From Burkholderiales bacterium (GTDB taxonomy: Bacteria; Pseudomonadota; Gammaproteobacteria; Burkholderiales; SG8-41), in the NCBI GenBank assembly GCA_036262035.1, contig DATAJS010000032.1, forward strand, positions 310,001 to 374,000: 64,000 nt of DNA, written 5' to 3'. The position numbers and the translations under genes are program-made. Under the pieces are notes generated by a model. It ran no database searches. It worked only from the letters and a program-made list of their open reading frames with translations, and was not told where the DNA came from. Shown in pieces: positions 19,522 through 27,835 of this stretch; position 1 is the first letter of the stretch; every line of letters begins with the position of its first letter.

Positions 19522-20949
19522 TTATCGGGCGGAAGTGAGGCGCTCGGCGGTGACGACCCAGCCGCCGCCCATCGCTTTGTACAGGTCGATCAGCGACGCG
19601 AACACCGACCCCTGGGTTTGGACGTAGCCGAGCTCGACGTCGAACAGCGTGCGCTCGGCGTCCAGCACCTCGATGTAGCTGGTGAAGCCGCCCTCGTAGC
19701 GCAGCCTCGCGAGCCGCGCGTAGCGCCGCAGCGAATCCACCTGCCGCGCCTGCGCGGCCAGCTGCTCGCGGACTTTCTGGTGCGATACGAGAGCGTCTTC
19801 CACTTCGCGGAACGAAGTCTGGATCGTCTTCTGGTAGCCGAGGAGCGCCTGCTGCTGCTGCGCCTCGGACTGCTTGACCACCCCCGCGATGCCGCCGGCG
19901 GTGAAGATCGGCACCGTTGCGCCGCCGGTGTAGGACCATGCCTTCGACGAGCCGCTGAAGAGGTTGGAGAGCTGGCCGCTGACGCTGCCGAAGATTCCGG
20001 TCAGCGAGATCGTCGGGAAATACAGCGCGCGCGCCGCGCCGATGCGCGCGTTGGCGGCGATGAGCTCCTGCTCCGCCTGGCGCAGGTCGGGACGGCGTTC
20101 GAGCAGGTCGGACGGCAGGCCCGAGGGCACGCCCGGCAGCGGCAGCGCGCCCAGCGGCGTGCCGCGCGCGATCGGACCGGGGTTGCGTCCGAGCAGCACC
20201 GACAGCGCGTTCTCCTGCTGCGCGATCGCGCTCTCGATCGGCGGGATGCGCGCCAGCGCGTCCTCGTATTCGGAGCGGTTCTGCGCGAGCTCGAGCTCGG
20301 AGATGACGCCGTTCCTGAAGCGCAGGTCGAACAGGCGCAGCGATTCGCCGCGGCTGGTCGAGGTGGCGCGCACCGTGGCGAGCCGCTGGTCGAGGTCGAG
20401 CAGGCTCACGTAACCGGTCGCGACCGATGCGACCAGCGTGAGTATGGTCGCGCGGCGGCCTTCCTCGCTCGCGAGCAGGTCGGCGCGCGCCGCCTCGGTC
20501 AGCCGGCGCACCCGTCCCCAGACGTCGATCTCCCACGCGGCGGAGAGGTTCACGTCGTAGATCGTCGCTTTCGGATCGACGCCGGGCAGCTGCCCCACGC
20601 CGCTGCGCCGGCTCAGCTGCTCGCGCGTGGCCGACGCGTTGCCGAAGATCTGCGGGAAGAGCTGCGAGCGCGTGGTCGCGAAGCGCCCCATGAACTCCTC
20701 GACGCGCGCGGCGGCGATCTTCACGTCCTTGTTCTCGGCGAGCGCGGTCCGGATGAGCTCGTTCAGCGCCGGATCGTTGAACTGCTCCCACCACGCGGTG
20801 TTCGCGAGGTCCCTGGCTTCGCCTTCGGCGAACCTGAAGCTCTGCGGCGCCTGCACCTCGGGCCGCTTGTAGTTCGGGCCGAGCATGCAGCCCGATATCC
20901 CCACGGCCAGGAGGCACGCGGCGAGGGCCTTGTTCAGCACGGCGCTCAT
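19522..20949 (-). CDS. Outer-membrane efflux lipoprotein (OprM/NodT family)
   Basis: A 475-residue protein with a lipoprotein signal (ACLLAVGISGC, Cys at about residue 21), MLGPNYKRPEV, and two OEP repeats: WWEQFNDPALNELIRTALAENKDVKIAAARVEE in the first and PDLRQAEQELIAANARIGAARALYFPTISLTG in the second. Forms the trimeric outer-membrane channel of an RND tripartite pump. ATG at 20949 overlaps the end of the pump gene (ATGA), and it is the last gene of the adaptor-pump-channel operon. Confidence 0.92.
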   Translation of the reverse strand: MSAVLNKALAACLLAVGISGCMLGPNYKRPEVQAPQSFRFAEGEARDLANTAWWEQFNDPALNELIRTALAENKDVKIAAARVEEFMGRFATTRSQLFPQIFGNASATREQLSRRSGVGQLPGVDPKATIYDVNLSAAWEIDVWGRVRRLTEAARADLLASEEGRRATILTLVASVATGYVSLLDLDQRLATVRATSTSRGESLRLFDLRFRNGVISELELAQNRSEYEDALARIPPIESAIAQQENALSVLLGRNPGPIARGTPLGALPLPGVPSGLPSDLLERRPDLRQAEQELIAANARIGAARALYFPTISLTGIFGSVSGQLSNLFSGSSKAWSYTGGATVPIFTAGGIAGVVKQSEAQQQQALLGYQKTIQTSFREVEDALVSHQKVREQLAAQARQVDSLRRYARLARLRYEGGFTSYIEVLDAERTLFDVELGYVQTQGSVFASLIDLYKAMGGGWVVTAERLTSAR

Positions 20950-23900
20950 GCGCGGTCCTCGCGCTTCGAGTGCGGTGCATCCAGCGCGACACCGCCGCCG
21001 CCCGGCATGGCTTGCCCGTCGTCGTGCGCGTACTCCGGCGGCGCCTCGGGCGCGCGCTTCTTGCCGCCGAAGCGCGACGAGAACGACTCGATCACGTAAT
21101 AGAACATGGGGATGAAGAACACCGCGATCACCGTCGCGCCGAGCATCCCGCCGATGACGCCGGTGCCGATCGAGTGCCGGCTGTTCTGCGCCGCGCCGGT
21201 GGCGATCGCGAGCGGCACGCAGCCTAGGATGAATGCGAGCGAGGTCATCACGATCGGCCGCAGCCGTTCCTTGGCCGCGGTCATCGCGGCCTCGTACGGG
21301 CTCTGCCCCGCTTCGCGGTTGATGACCGCGAACTCGAAGATCAGGATCGCGTTCTTCGCCGCGAGACCGACCAGGGTCGTGAGACCGATCTGGAAGTAGA
21401 TGTCGTTGTTCAGCCCGCGCAGCAGGATGCCGAGCAGCGCGCCGAAGATCGCGAACGGCACCGCGGTCAGCACGCCGAGCGGCAGCGACCATTTCTCGTA
21501 CTGGCCCGCCAGGATGAGGAAGACCATGACGAGGCCGAACACGAAGACCAGCGCCGAAGAGCTTCCGGCGTTCTTCTCCTCGAACGCCTCGCCCTGCCAG
21601 GCGATGCCGTAGCCGGCGGGCAGCGATTCCGCGGCCACCTTCTCCAGGGTCTCGATCGCCTGTCCCGAGCTGTACCCCGCGCCCGGCTGCGCGGTGATCT
21701 TCACCGCCGGGAAGTTGTTGAAGCGCGTGACGAGGTCCGGGCCCGTCACGTACTTCGTCCTCACCACCGATTTCAGCGGAATCATCGCACCGGTCTTGCT
21801 GCGCACGTACACGCGCTCGAGGTCTTCCGGCGTCAGGCGATACGACGGCTCGGCCTGCACGATCACCTGCCACAGCCGGCTGAACTTGTTGAACTGCGAG
21901 ACGTACAGCGAGCCGAACATCGTCTGCATGGTGTTGTACACGTCCTCGACCGGCACGCCCAGCGTCTCGGCTTTCTCGCGGTCCACGTCGGCCTGGAGCT
22001 GCTGCGAAGCCGCGTTGAACGTCGTGGTGATGCCCGAGAACTCCGGCCGCTGCCGCGCCCTGGCGACGTATTCGCGGGTCACCTCGGCGAGCTGCGCGAT
22101 CGTGCCCTCGCCTTTGCTCTGTATCCACAGCTCCATGCCGCCGGTGGTGCCGAGGCCGGGGATCGACGGCGGATTCACCGGGACGATGATCCCTTCGCGC
22201 AGCTTCGAGAACTCCGCGGCGGCCTTGCGCAGCACCGCAGGCGCGTTCTGGGTCTTGATGTTGTCGCCGTGGTAGCGCTCCTCGAAATCCTTGAAGCCCA
22301 CGAAGAACGCGCCCGCGTTGTTCTTGTTCTGCACGTCGAGCAGGCTGTAGCCGTTGACGACCGCGATGCCCTCGACCGCCGGGTCCTTCATGAAGTAATC
22401 GGTCGCGTTCTTCGACAGCGCCGCGGTGCGGTCGAGGCTCGCCGCGTCCGGCAGCATGACCGCGCCGAGCAGGTAGCCCTGGTCCTCCGGCGGCAGGAAC
22501 GACGTCGGGATCGTGCGCATGAGCTGCACGGTGATCGCGATCATGCCGGCAAAAAGCAGCAAGGCGATGAGCGAGCGCCTGATCGCGAACGCAGCACCCG
22601 CCGAATAGCCTTCGGTCATGCGCGCGAACGACGCCTCGAACCAGCGGAAGAACCGGTTCTTCTCGCCGTGCGCCGGCTTGAGCAGGATGGCCGCGAGGGC
22701 GGGCGACAGCGTCAGCGCGACGATGCCCGAGATCACCACCGAGATCGCGATCGTGATCGCGAACTGCTTGTAGAGCTGCCCGGTGATGCCGCTGATGAAC
22801 GCGACCGGGACGAACACCGCGCACAGCACGAGCACGATGGCGACGACCGGGCCCGCGACCTCGTCCATCGCGCGCTTGGCCGCGGTCACCGGATCGAGGT
22901 GGTAGACGTGCATGTTGCGCTCGACGTTCTCGATCACCACGATCGCGTCGTCCACGACGATGCCGATGGCGAGGATCATGCCGAAGAGCGTCAGCATGTT
23001 GATCGAGAACCCGAGCAGCGTCATGCCGACGAAGGTGCCGATGATCGAGATCGGCACCGCGATGACCGGGATGAGCGTCGCGCGGAACGACTGCAGGAAG
23101 AGATACACCACCAGCACGACCAGCACCACCGCCTCGAAGAAGGTGTGCACGACGCCTTCGATCGACGCCTTGGTGAACTTGGTCGTATCCATCACGACCC
23201 GGTACTCGATGCCTTCGGGGAAGGACTTCTTGAGCTCGGCGAGCGTTTTGGTCACCTGGGTCGCGACGTCGAGCGCGTTGGCGCCCGGCTGCTGGTAGAC
23301 CGCGAGCAGCGTCGCGGGCTTGCCCTGGTAGGTGCCGCGCAGCGAGTAATCCTTCTGCCCCAGCTCGGCGCGGCCGACGTCTTTCAGACGCACGATCGAC
23401 GCCCCGCCGCTCGCCGCGCGCAGGATGATGTTCTCGAACTCCGCGGGCTCGGTGAGGCGCCCCTTGGTGGTGACCGGGAACGACTGCTCCACCGCCTTGC
23501 CGGTCGGCGACTGCCCGAGGCGACCCACGGCATACTGCTCGTTCTGCGCGGCCACCGCTTTCTGCACGTCGGCCGCGGTGATGCCGAGCGAGGCCATGCG
23601 GTCGGGCTTGAGCCAGATGCGCATCGCGTAATCGGGCGTGCCGAAGATCGCGGTCTGGTTCGCGCCCGGGATGCGCTTCAGTGCGTCGAGCACGAACACG
23701 TTGGTGTAGTTCGCGATGTAGGTCTCGTCGTAACGGTTCTCGGGCGAATACACCGCGATCACCATCATGAACGCCGACGATTTCTTCTGGACCTGCACGC
23801 CCTGCGCCTGCACCGACTGCGGAAGCTGCGGCATCGCGAGGTTGACGCGGTTCTGCACGTCGACCTGCGCGAGCTCGGGATTGGTGCCGATCTCGAAGAA

Positions 23901-24182
23901 CACGTTGAGCGTCATCGCGCCGGTCGAAGAGCTCGACGAGTTCATGTAGATCATGCGGTCGGCGCCGTTGACCTGCTGCTCGATCGGCGCCGCCACGTTG
24001 TTCGTGACGACGTCGGCGTTGGCGCCGGGGTAGGTCGCGCTCACCGTGATCTGCGGCGGCGTGATGTCCGGATACTGCGCGATCGGCAGGTTGAACATCG
24101 CCACCGCGCCCGCCAGCGTGATGATGATCGAGATGACGGACGCGAAGATCGGCCGGTCGATGCAGTAGTGGGAGATGCTCAT
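20946..24182 (-). CDS. RND multidrug efflux pump (HAE1/AcrB type)
   Basis: A 1078-residue inner-membrane protein beginning MSISHYCIDRPIFASVISIIITLAG and ending shortly after the last helix, as in AcrB/MexB relatives. RND markers include the first-domain QVQ(N/D)RVNLA, the TM4 region GMILAIGIVVDDAIVVIENVER with paired Asp, PVAFISGITGQLYKQFA, and FLPPEDQGYLLGAVMLP. The TM4 Asp pair (VDDAI) is the proton relay. Exports hydrophobic compounds with the adaptor at 24198-25505 and channel at 19522-20949. The substrate cannot be told from sequence. Confidence 0.95.
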   Translation of the reverse strand: MSISHYCIDRPIFASVISIIITLAGAVAMFNLPIAQYPDITPPQITVSATYPGANADVVTNNVAAPIEQQVNGADRMIYMNSSSSSTGAMTLNVFFEIGTNPELAQVDVQNRVNLAMPQLPQSVQAQGVQVQKKSSAFMMVIAVYSPENRYDETYIANYTNVFVLDALKRIPGANQTAIFGTPDYAMRIWLKPDRMASLGITAADVQKAVAAQNEQYAVGRLGQSPTGKAVEQSFPVTTKGRLTEPAEFENIILRAASGGASIVRLKDVGRAELGQKDYSLRGTYQGKPATLLAVYQQPGANALDVATQVTKTLAELKKSFPEGIEYRVVMDTTKFTKASIEGVVHTFFEAVVLVVLVVYLFLQSFRATLIPVIAVPISIIGTFVGMTLLGFSINMLTLFGMILAIGIVVDDAIVVIENVERNMHVYHLDPVTAAKRAMDEVAGPVVAIVLVLCAVFVPVAFISGITGQLYKQFAITIAISVVISGIVALTLSPALAAILLKPAHGEKNRFFRWFEASFARMTEGYSAGAAFAIRRSLIALLLFAGMIAITVQLMRTIPTSFLPPEDQGYLLGAVMLPDAASLDRTAALSKNATDYFMKDPAVEGIAVVNGYSLLDVQNKNNAGAFFVGFKDFEERYHGDNIKTQNAPAVLRKAAAEFSKLREGIIVPVNPPSIPGLGTTGGMELWIQSKGEGTIAQLAEVTREYVARARQRPEFSGITTTFNAASQQLQADVDREKAETLGVPVEDVYNTMQTMFGSLYVSQFNKFSRLWQVIVQAEPSYRLTPEDLERVYVRSKTGAMIPLKSVVRTKYVTGPDLVTRFNNFPAVKITAQPGAGYSSGQAIETLEKVAAESLPAGYGIAWQGEAFEEKNAGSSSALVFVFGLVMVFLILAGQYEKWSLPLGVLTAVPFAIFGALLGILLRGLNNDIYFQIGLTTLVGLAAKNAILIFEFAVINREAGQSPYEAAMTAAKERLRPIVMTSLAFILGCVPLAIATGAAQNSRHSIGTGVIGGMLGATVIAVFFIPMFYYVIESFSSRFGGKKRAPEAPPEYAHDDGQAMPGGGGVALDAPHSKREDRA

Positions 24183-24197
24183 CGCAGGCGCTCTCTT

Positions 24198-25505
24198 CTA
24201 GTTGGCGTTCGCCGCGTGCATTTCGCGCGACAGGGAGAGCTCGACCGACATGCGCAGCGCCACCCTCTGCTGCCTGTCCTGCTGCGTCGTGGGTCCCGCC
24301 GCGGGTCTGGCGGCGGGCGGCGTCGATTGCGCCGCGGGTTTTCCGTCGGGCGGCGCGGTCTCTCCGGCCTTGGGCGGCGCGGCGGGCGCGGCCGTTCCGA
24401 TCTTCAGCGGCGCGCCCTGGCTCACGCGGATCGCGCCGTCGACGACGATGCGCTCGCCGGGCGCAAGACCGTTGGTGACGAACCATTCGTCGCCGGTCCA
24501 CTGCCCCGCCTGCACCACGCGCTGCTCGGCCTTGCCTTCCTTGTCGATGACCCACACGAAGTGGCTCTTCGCGCCCTGCAGCACCGCGCGCTGCGGCACC
24601 ACGATGGCGTTCGGCCGCATCGCGCCGCGGCCTTTGGCGCGCACGAACTGGCCGGGCTTCAGGATGCCGTTGGGATTCGACACCTCGGCGCGCACGAGGA
24701 AGGTGCCGGTCTGCGGGTTGAACGACGGATCGATGAAGGTGATGCGGCCCTTGTGCGGATAGACCGAGCCGTCGGCCAGCGTCACCTCGACTTCGAACGC
24801 GTTGTTGGGCGGGAATTTCAGCTTGCCCGCGCCGATCTCCTCGCGCCAGCGCAGGATCTCGTTCTCGGAGACGCTGAAGTTCACCTCCATCGGATTCAGC
24901 GCCGACACGGTGGTGAGCAGCCCTTCGGGCCCCGGCGTGACGTAGCTGCCGTCCTGCTTGCGCGCGTAGCTCGACAAGCCCGACAGCGGCGAGGCGATCG
25001 TCGTGTAGCCGAGGTTGATGCGCGCGTTGTCGACCTGGCCCTGCGCGGACATGACCGCGGCCTGGGCCGCCTGCTCGGCGCCGACGGCGTCGTCGAGGTC
25101 CTTCTTGCTGACCGCGTTCTCCGCGGCGAGCGGACGGATGCGCGCGAGGTTGGCTTTCGCCACTTCCAGCCTCGCCTGCTGCTGCGCGAGCTGGCCGCGC
25201 GCCGACTGCAGCGCCGCCTCGAAAGGCTTGCGGTCCATCTGGAAGAGCACCTGGCCCGGCTTCACCATGTCGCCTTCCTTGTAAGTGCGCTTCTCGAGAA
25301 AGCCTTCGACGCGCGCGCGGATCTCGACCTCGCGCGTGCTGCGCGTCTGCGCGACGAACTCCAGGTCGACCGGCACGTCGCGGGCGCTGACGGTCATCGC
25401 GGTGACGTCGGTGACCCGCGGCGGAGGCGCTTCGGGCTTGCCGCCGCACGCGGCGAGCAGCGCGGCCGCCGCCGCGAGCGGGGCGATCGTAGTGAGTGAT
25501 CTCAT
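24198..25505 (-). CDS. RND periplasmic adaptor (membrane fusion protein)
   Basis: A 435-residue lipoprotein: lipobox LLAAC at residues 17-21, then the biotinyl-lipoyl-like half motif EIRARVEGFLEKRTYKEGDMVKPGQVLFQMD, a coiled-coil hairpin (ALQSARGQLAQQQARLEVAKANLARI), second lipoyl half and beta barrel (LGYTTIASPLSGLSS, VEVTLADGSVYPHKGRITFIDP). C-terminal Pro/Ala-rich tail is longer than usual. ATG at 25505 is preferred to 25535, since it directly begins the signal sequence. First gene of the efflux operon; it lies 50 bp downstream of the unknown gene 25556-26590 and might be part of the fabI transcript. Confidence 0.92.
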   Translation of the reverse strand: MRSLTTIAPLAAAAALLAACGGKPEAPPPRVTDVTAMTVSARDVPVDLEFVAQTRSTREVEIRARVEGFLEKRTYKEGDMVKPGQVLFQMDRKPFEAALQSARGQLAQQQARLEVAKANLARIRPLAAENAVSKKDLDDAVGAEQAAQAAVMSAQGQVDNARINLGYTTIASPLSGLSSYARKQDGSYVTPGPEGLLTTVSALNPMEVNFSVSENEILRWREEIGAGKLKFPPNNAFEVEVTLADGSVYPHKGRITFIDPSFNPQTGTFLVRAEVSNPNGILKPGQFVRAKGRGAMRPNAIVVPQRAVLQGAKSHFVWVIDKEGKAEQRVVQAGQWTGDEWFVTNGLAPGERIVVDGAIRVSQGAPLKIGTAAPAAPPKAGETAPPDGKPAAQSTPPAARPAAGPTTQQDRQQRVALRMSVELSLSREMHAANAN

Positions 25506-25555
25506 GGCGTGGCCCAGTGCGGTCTGGTTTCTCATGCGTCGAAGGGAAAGGGAAG

Positions 25556-26590
25556 CTAGCGATCGAGGCTCAGCACGCGCGCCGCGTCGGCCAGCAGCGC
25601 ACCCGGCGGCAGGAGGTCCGAACGGCCGAAGCGCGCGAGCACGAACGTGCGCAGCTCGGGCGCCCCCTCGGGCATCGGCACGCGCGCGACCTGCAGCTCG
25701 AGCGGCTCGAAAGCCGCGTCGTCCTCCCGCTGGAGGATGTTCATGCGGTCGAGCCGGATGTGCTTCTTCGTGACGAAGAAATGCACCTGCGGATTGGCGA
25801 GCACGTCGCGCAGGCGCTCGAGCTGGTAGTCGAGCGCCTCGGGACCGGCGGCGATGCTCTTCAGATTGGCCTCGTTCACCGCGAGGTCGGCGTACGATCT
25901 CGCGAGGTCCGCGCCGGTCGCCGGTGGGCGCGCACCGAGCGCGGTGAGTCCGGCGCCCTGCGCTTCCAGAAGCTTCACACGCATCTTCAGGAGCGCCCTC
26001 TCCTGCTCGAGAACGGCGCGCTTGCCCTGGTCCTCCGCGGCGAGGCCGATGCCCAGCAGCGCGAGCTGGTCCACGATGCGCCACTGGATCACCTGCCGCA
26101 GGTCGGGTTCCGAGCCGGCGCAGATCCGTGCGCGGTGATCGCTGAAGCTCACCGTGGTCTGAGGCACATCGCGCTTCAGAATGCCGCCTTCGACCGCGAC
26201 ATTGAGGACGCGGCGCTCGACGAGCTGCATGCTGAGCACCGCGTGCGCGGCGTCCGCGCCCGGGTTCGAAGCGAACCACGCGCGCAGCTCCGGCGAACGG
26301 CTGAACGCGGGCCCGATCTCTTCGGGCGCGGCGAAGAACGCGCGCATCGCGTGGTCCGCCACCCAGCCGGCGCGGCTCGCGTCGCGCGCGGGCGGAACGT
26401 CCGCGACGAGCGTGCGTGCGTAATCGATCGCGAGATGGACCGCCGGCATGAGGCGCGCGCGGTAGCGCCGCGCAAAGCGCAGGCGCGGGTTCGTGAGCTG
26501 GATGACGCGCTCGATGCTCTCGGCGGCGCGCGCCTCGTCGCTTCGCGACATCCCCGAACGGTCGCGGCGAAGCCAGTCGAGTACGCCCAT
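25556..26590 (-). CDS. Conserved-looking protein of unknown function
   Basis: A 344-residue soluble protein without signal peptide or transmembrane helix. Visible features: Arg-rich N-terminus (MGVLDWLRRDRSG), a helical region with NPRLRFARRYRARLMPAVHLAIDYAR, an acidic middle, a possible coiled coil (KRAVLEQERALLKMRVKLLEAQG) and a C-terminal FFVTKKHIRLDRMNI / FGRSDLLPPGALL pattern. I do not recognise a family. It is 12 bp after the RRM gene, which follows fabI by 9 bp, so all three are probably transcribed from the palindrome-linked promoter at about 27.7 kb. Confidence 0.6.
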   Translation of the reverse strand: MGVLDWLRRDRSGMSRSDEARAAESIERVIQLTNPRLRFARRYRARLMPAVHLAIDYARTLVADVPPARDASRAGWVADHAMRAFFAAPEEIGPAFSRSPELRAWFASNPGADAAHAVLSMQLVERRVLNVAVEGGILKRDVPQTTVSFSDHRARICAGSEPDLRQVIQWRIVDQLALLGIGLAAEDQGKRAVLEQERALLKMRVKLLEAQGAGLTALGARPPATGADLARSYADLAVNEANLKSIAAGPEALDYQLERLRDVLANPQVHFFVTKKHIRLDRMNILQREDDAAFEPLELQVARVPMPEGAPELRTFVLARFGRSDLLPPGALLADAARVLSLDR

Positions 26591-26602
26591 CGCTCGCGCT
26601 TC

Positions 26603-26860
26603 CTAGGACCAGCGCGACTCGGACATCACGCTCACGTTCAGGCGTCGATCCTTCCAGAACAGGTTCTGCATGCGCGCCTGAAACTTCTCGAGCGTCGGCG
26701 CGTCGGCGCCGGCGAAAGTCACCATCACCGCCGGACGGGTGCCGTCGCCGGCCACGCGCTCGATGCCGTCGTATTCGGGGAAGCCGTACTTGACGAGCAG
26801 GGCCTTCACTTCGTCGTCGGAGGTTTCGGGTGCGATGTTGCCTATCCAGAGCCGGGCCAT
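26603..26860 (-). CDS. Single-RRM RNA-binding protein
   Basis: An 85-residue protein that is one RNA-recognition motif: RNP2-like LWIGNIAPETSDDEVKALLVKYG at the start and a central VMVTFAGADAPTLEKFQARM in place of RNP1. The aromatic RNP1 positions are only partly kept (VTFAG), so RNA contacts may be weak. Bacterial single-RRM proteins are often cold- or stress-linked. It sits between fabI and an unknown gene in what looks like one operon. Confidence 0.8.
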   Translation of the reverse strand: MARLWIGNIAPETSDDEVKALLVKYGFPEYDGIERVAGDGTRPAVMVTFAGADAPTLEKFQARMQNLFWKDRRLNVSVMSESRWS

Positions 26861-26869
26861 GTTCCCCCC

Positions 26870-27652
26870 TCAAGCCATGATGTTGACGCCGCCGTCGACG
26901 TACAGCGTCTCGCCCGTCAGGCGCTTCGCGAGCGGCGTGGCGAGGAACGCGCAGGTGTAGCCGACGTCCATGATGTCGACGAGCTCGCCGAGCGGAGCGC
27001 GCTGCGCGGCTTCGTTGAGCAGCAGCTCGAAGTCCTTGAGTCCCGAGGCGGCCCGCGTCTTGAGCGGTCCGGGCGAGATCGCGTGCACGCGGATGCCTTG
27101 CGGTCCGAGCTCGTACGCGAGATAGCGGCAGCACGCTTCGAGCGCCGCCTTCACCGGACCCATCACGTTGTAGTTGTTCACCACCTTGTTCGCGCCGTAG
27201 TAGCTCATCGCGAGCATCGCGCCGCCGTCGGTCATCAGCGGCGCCGCGAGCTTCGCCATGCGCACGAACGAATGGGTCGAGATGTCCATCGCGATCCCGA
27301 ATCCCTCGGCCGAGCAGTTGAGCAGGCCGCCCTGCAGGTCTTCCCTGGGCGCGAACGCGAGCGAGTGCACGAGGATGTCGAGCTTGCCCCACTCGCTCCT
27401 GATGCGATCGAACACCGCTTCCATCTCGCCGGGCCGGGTGACGTCGAGCGGCATGAAGAGCCGTTCGGCGACCTCGAGCTCGGTCGCGATCGGTTCTACG
27501 TACTGTTTCGACTTTTCGTTCAGGTACGTGACGCACAGATCGGCACCGAGGGTGCGGAACGCGCTGGCGCAGCCGTAGGCGATCGAGCTCTGGTTGGCGA
27601 TGCCGACGACGAGCGCCTTGGCGCCTTTCAATATCGGACGCGGGAGTTCCAT
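26870..27652 (-). CDS. fabI: Enoyl-[acyl-carrier-protein] reductase, NADH type
   Basis: A 260-residue SDR enzyme that reduces enoyl-ACP in fatty-acid elongation. FabI markers: N-terminal LVVGIANQSSIAYGCA (modified glycine motif), DVTRPGEME, LVHSLAFAPREDL, and the active-site YYGANKVVNNYNVMGPVKAALEA with both Tyr and the Lys in the FabI spacing (Tyr-x6-Lys). C-terminal GETLYVDGG closes the SDR core. ATG at 27652 with the GGACC palindrome centred 66 bp upstream. A fabI under a stress-type operator, followed by an RRM gene, is unusual; an essential housekeeping copy may exist elsewhere. Confidence 0.93.
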   Translation of the reverse strand: MELPRPILKGAKALVVGIANQSSIAYGCASAFRTLGADLCVTYLNEKSKQYVEPIATELEVAERLFMPLDVTRPGEMEAVFDRIRSEWGKLDILVHSLAFAPREDLQGGLLNCSAEGFGIAMDISTHSFVRMAKLAAPLMTDGGAMLAMSYYGANKVVNNYNVMGPVKAALEACCRYLAYELGPQGIRVHAISPGPLKTRAASGLKDFELLLNEAAQRAPLGELVDIMDVGYTCAFLATPLAKRLTGETLYVDGGVNIMA

Positions 27653-27709
27653 GGCGGTGCCCGGGTGATTGGCCTCGAGACAGTCTCTCCGCCGCCTTCG
27701 GGCACGTCG

Positions 27710-27727
27710 ATTGGACCTTGGTCCAAG
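27710..27727. promoter_or_regulatory. GGACC palindrome 5 (upstream of fabI)
   Basis: ATTGGACCTTGGTCCAAG matches the consensus in 17 of 18 positions and is centred 66 bp upstream of the fabI ATG. The repeat at 27730-27827 begins 2 bp beyond it. Confidence 0.8.
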
Positions 27728-27729
27728 GG

Positions 27730-27827
27730 GTGTCATCGCGAGGCGCCGCAGGCGCCGTGGCGATCTCGGAGCGTCCGCTCCGTGCGTCACGGGATTGCTT
27801 CGTCGCTACCGCGCCTCGCAATGACAC
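27730..27827. repeat. 98-bp dispersed repeat with terminal inverted repeats
   Basis: Left end GTGTCATCGCGAGGC and right end GCCTCGCAATGACAC form inverted ends, with GGGATTGCTTCGTCGC inside, as in the copy at 5781-5897. It lies between fabI and the GntP permease gene and carries no gene; it may act as a transcript-end hairpin for the pfl run. Confidence 0.75.
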
Positions 27828-27835
27828 CTGCGCGG

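Noticed and set aside
22269-25499. Very long plus-strand frame opposite the RND pump and adaptor
   Set aside because: It is a reverse-complement artefact of conserved genes.
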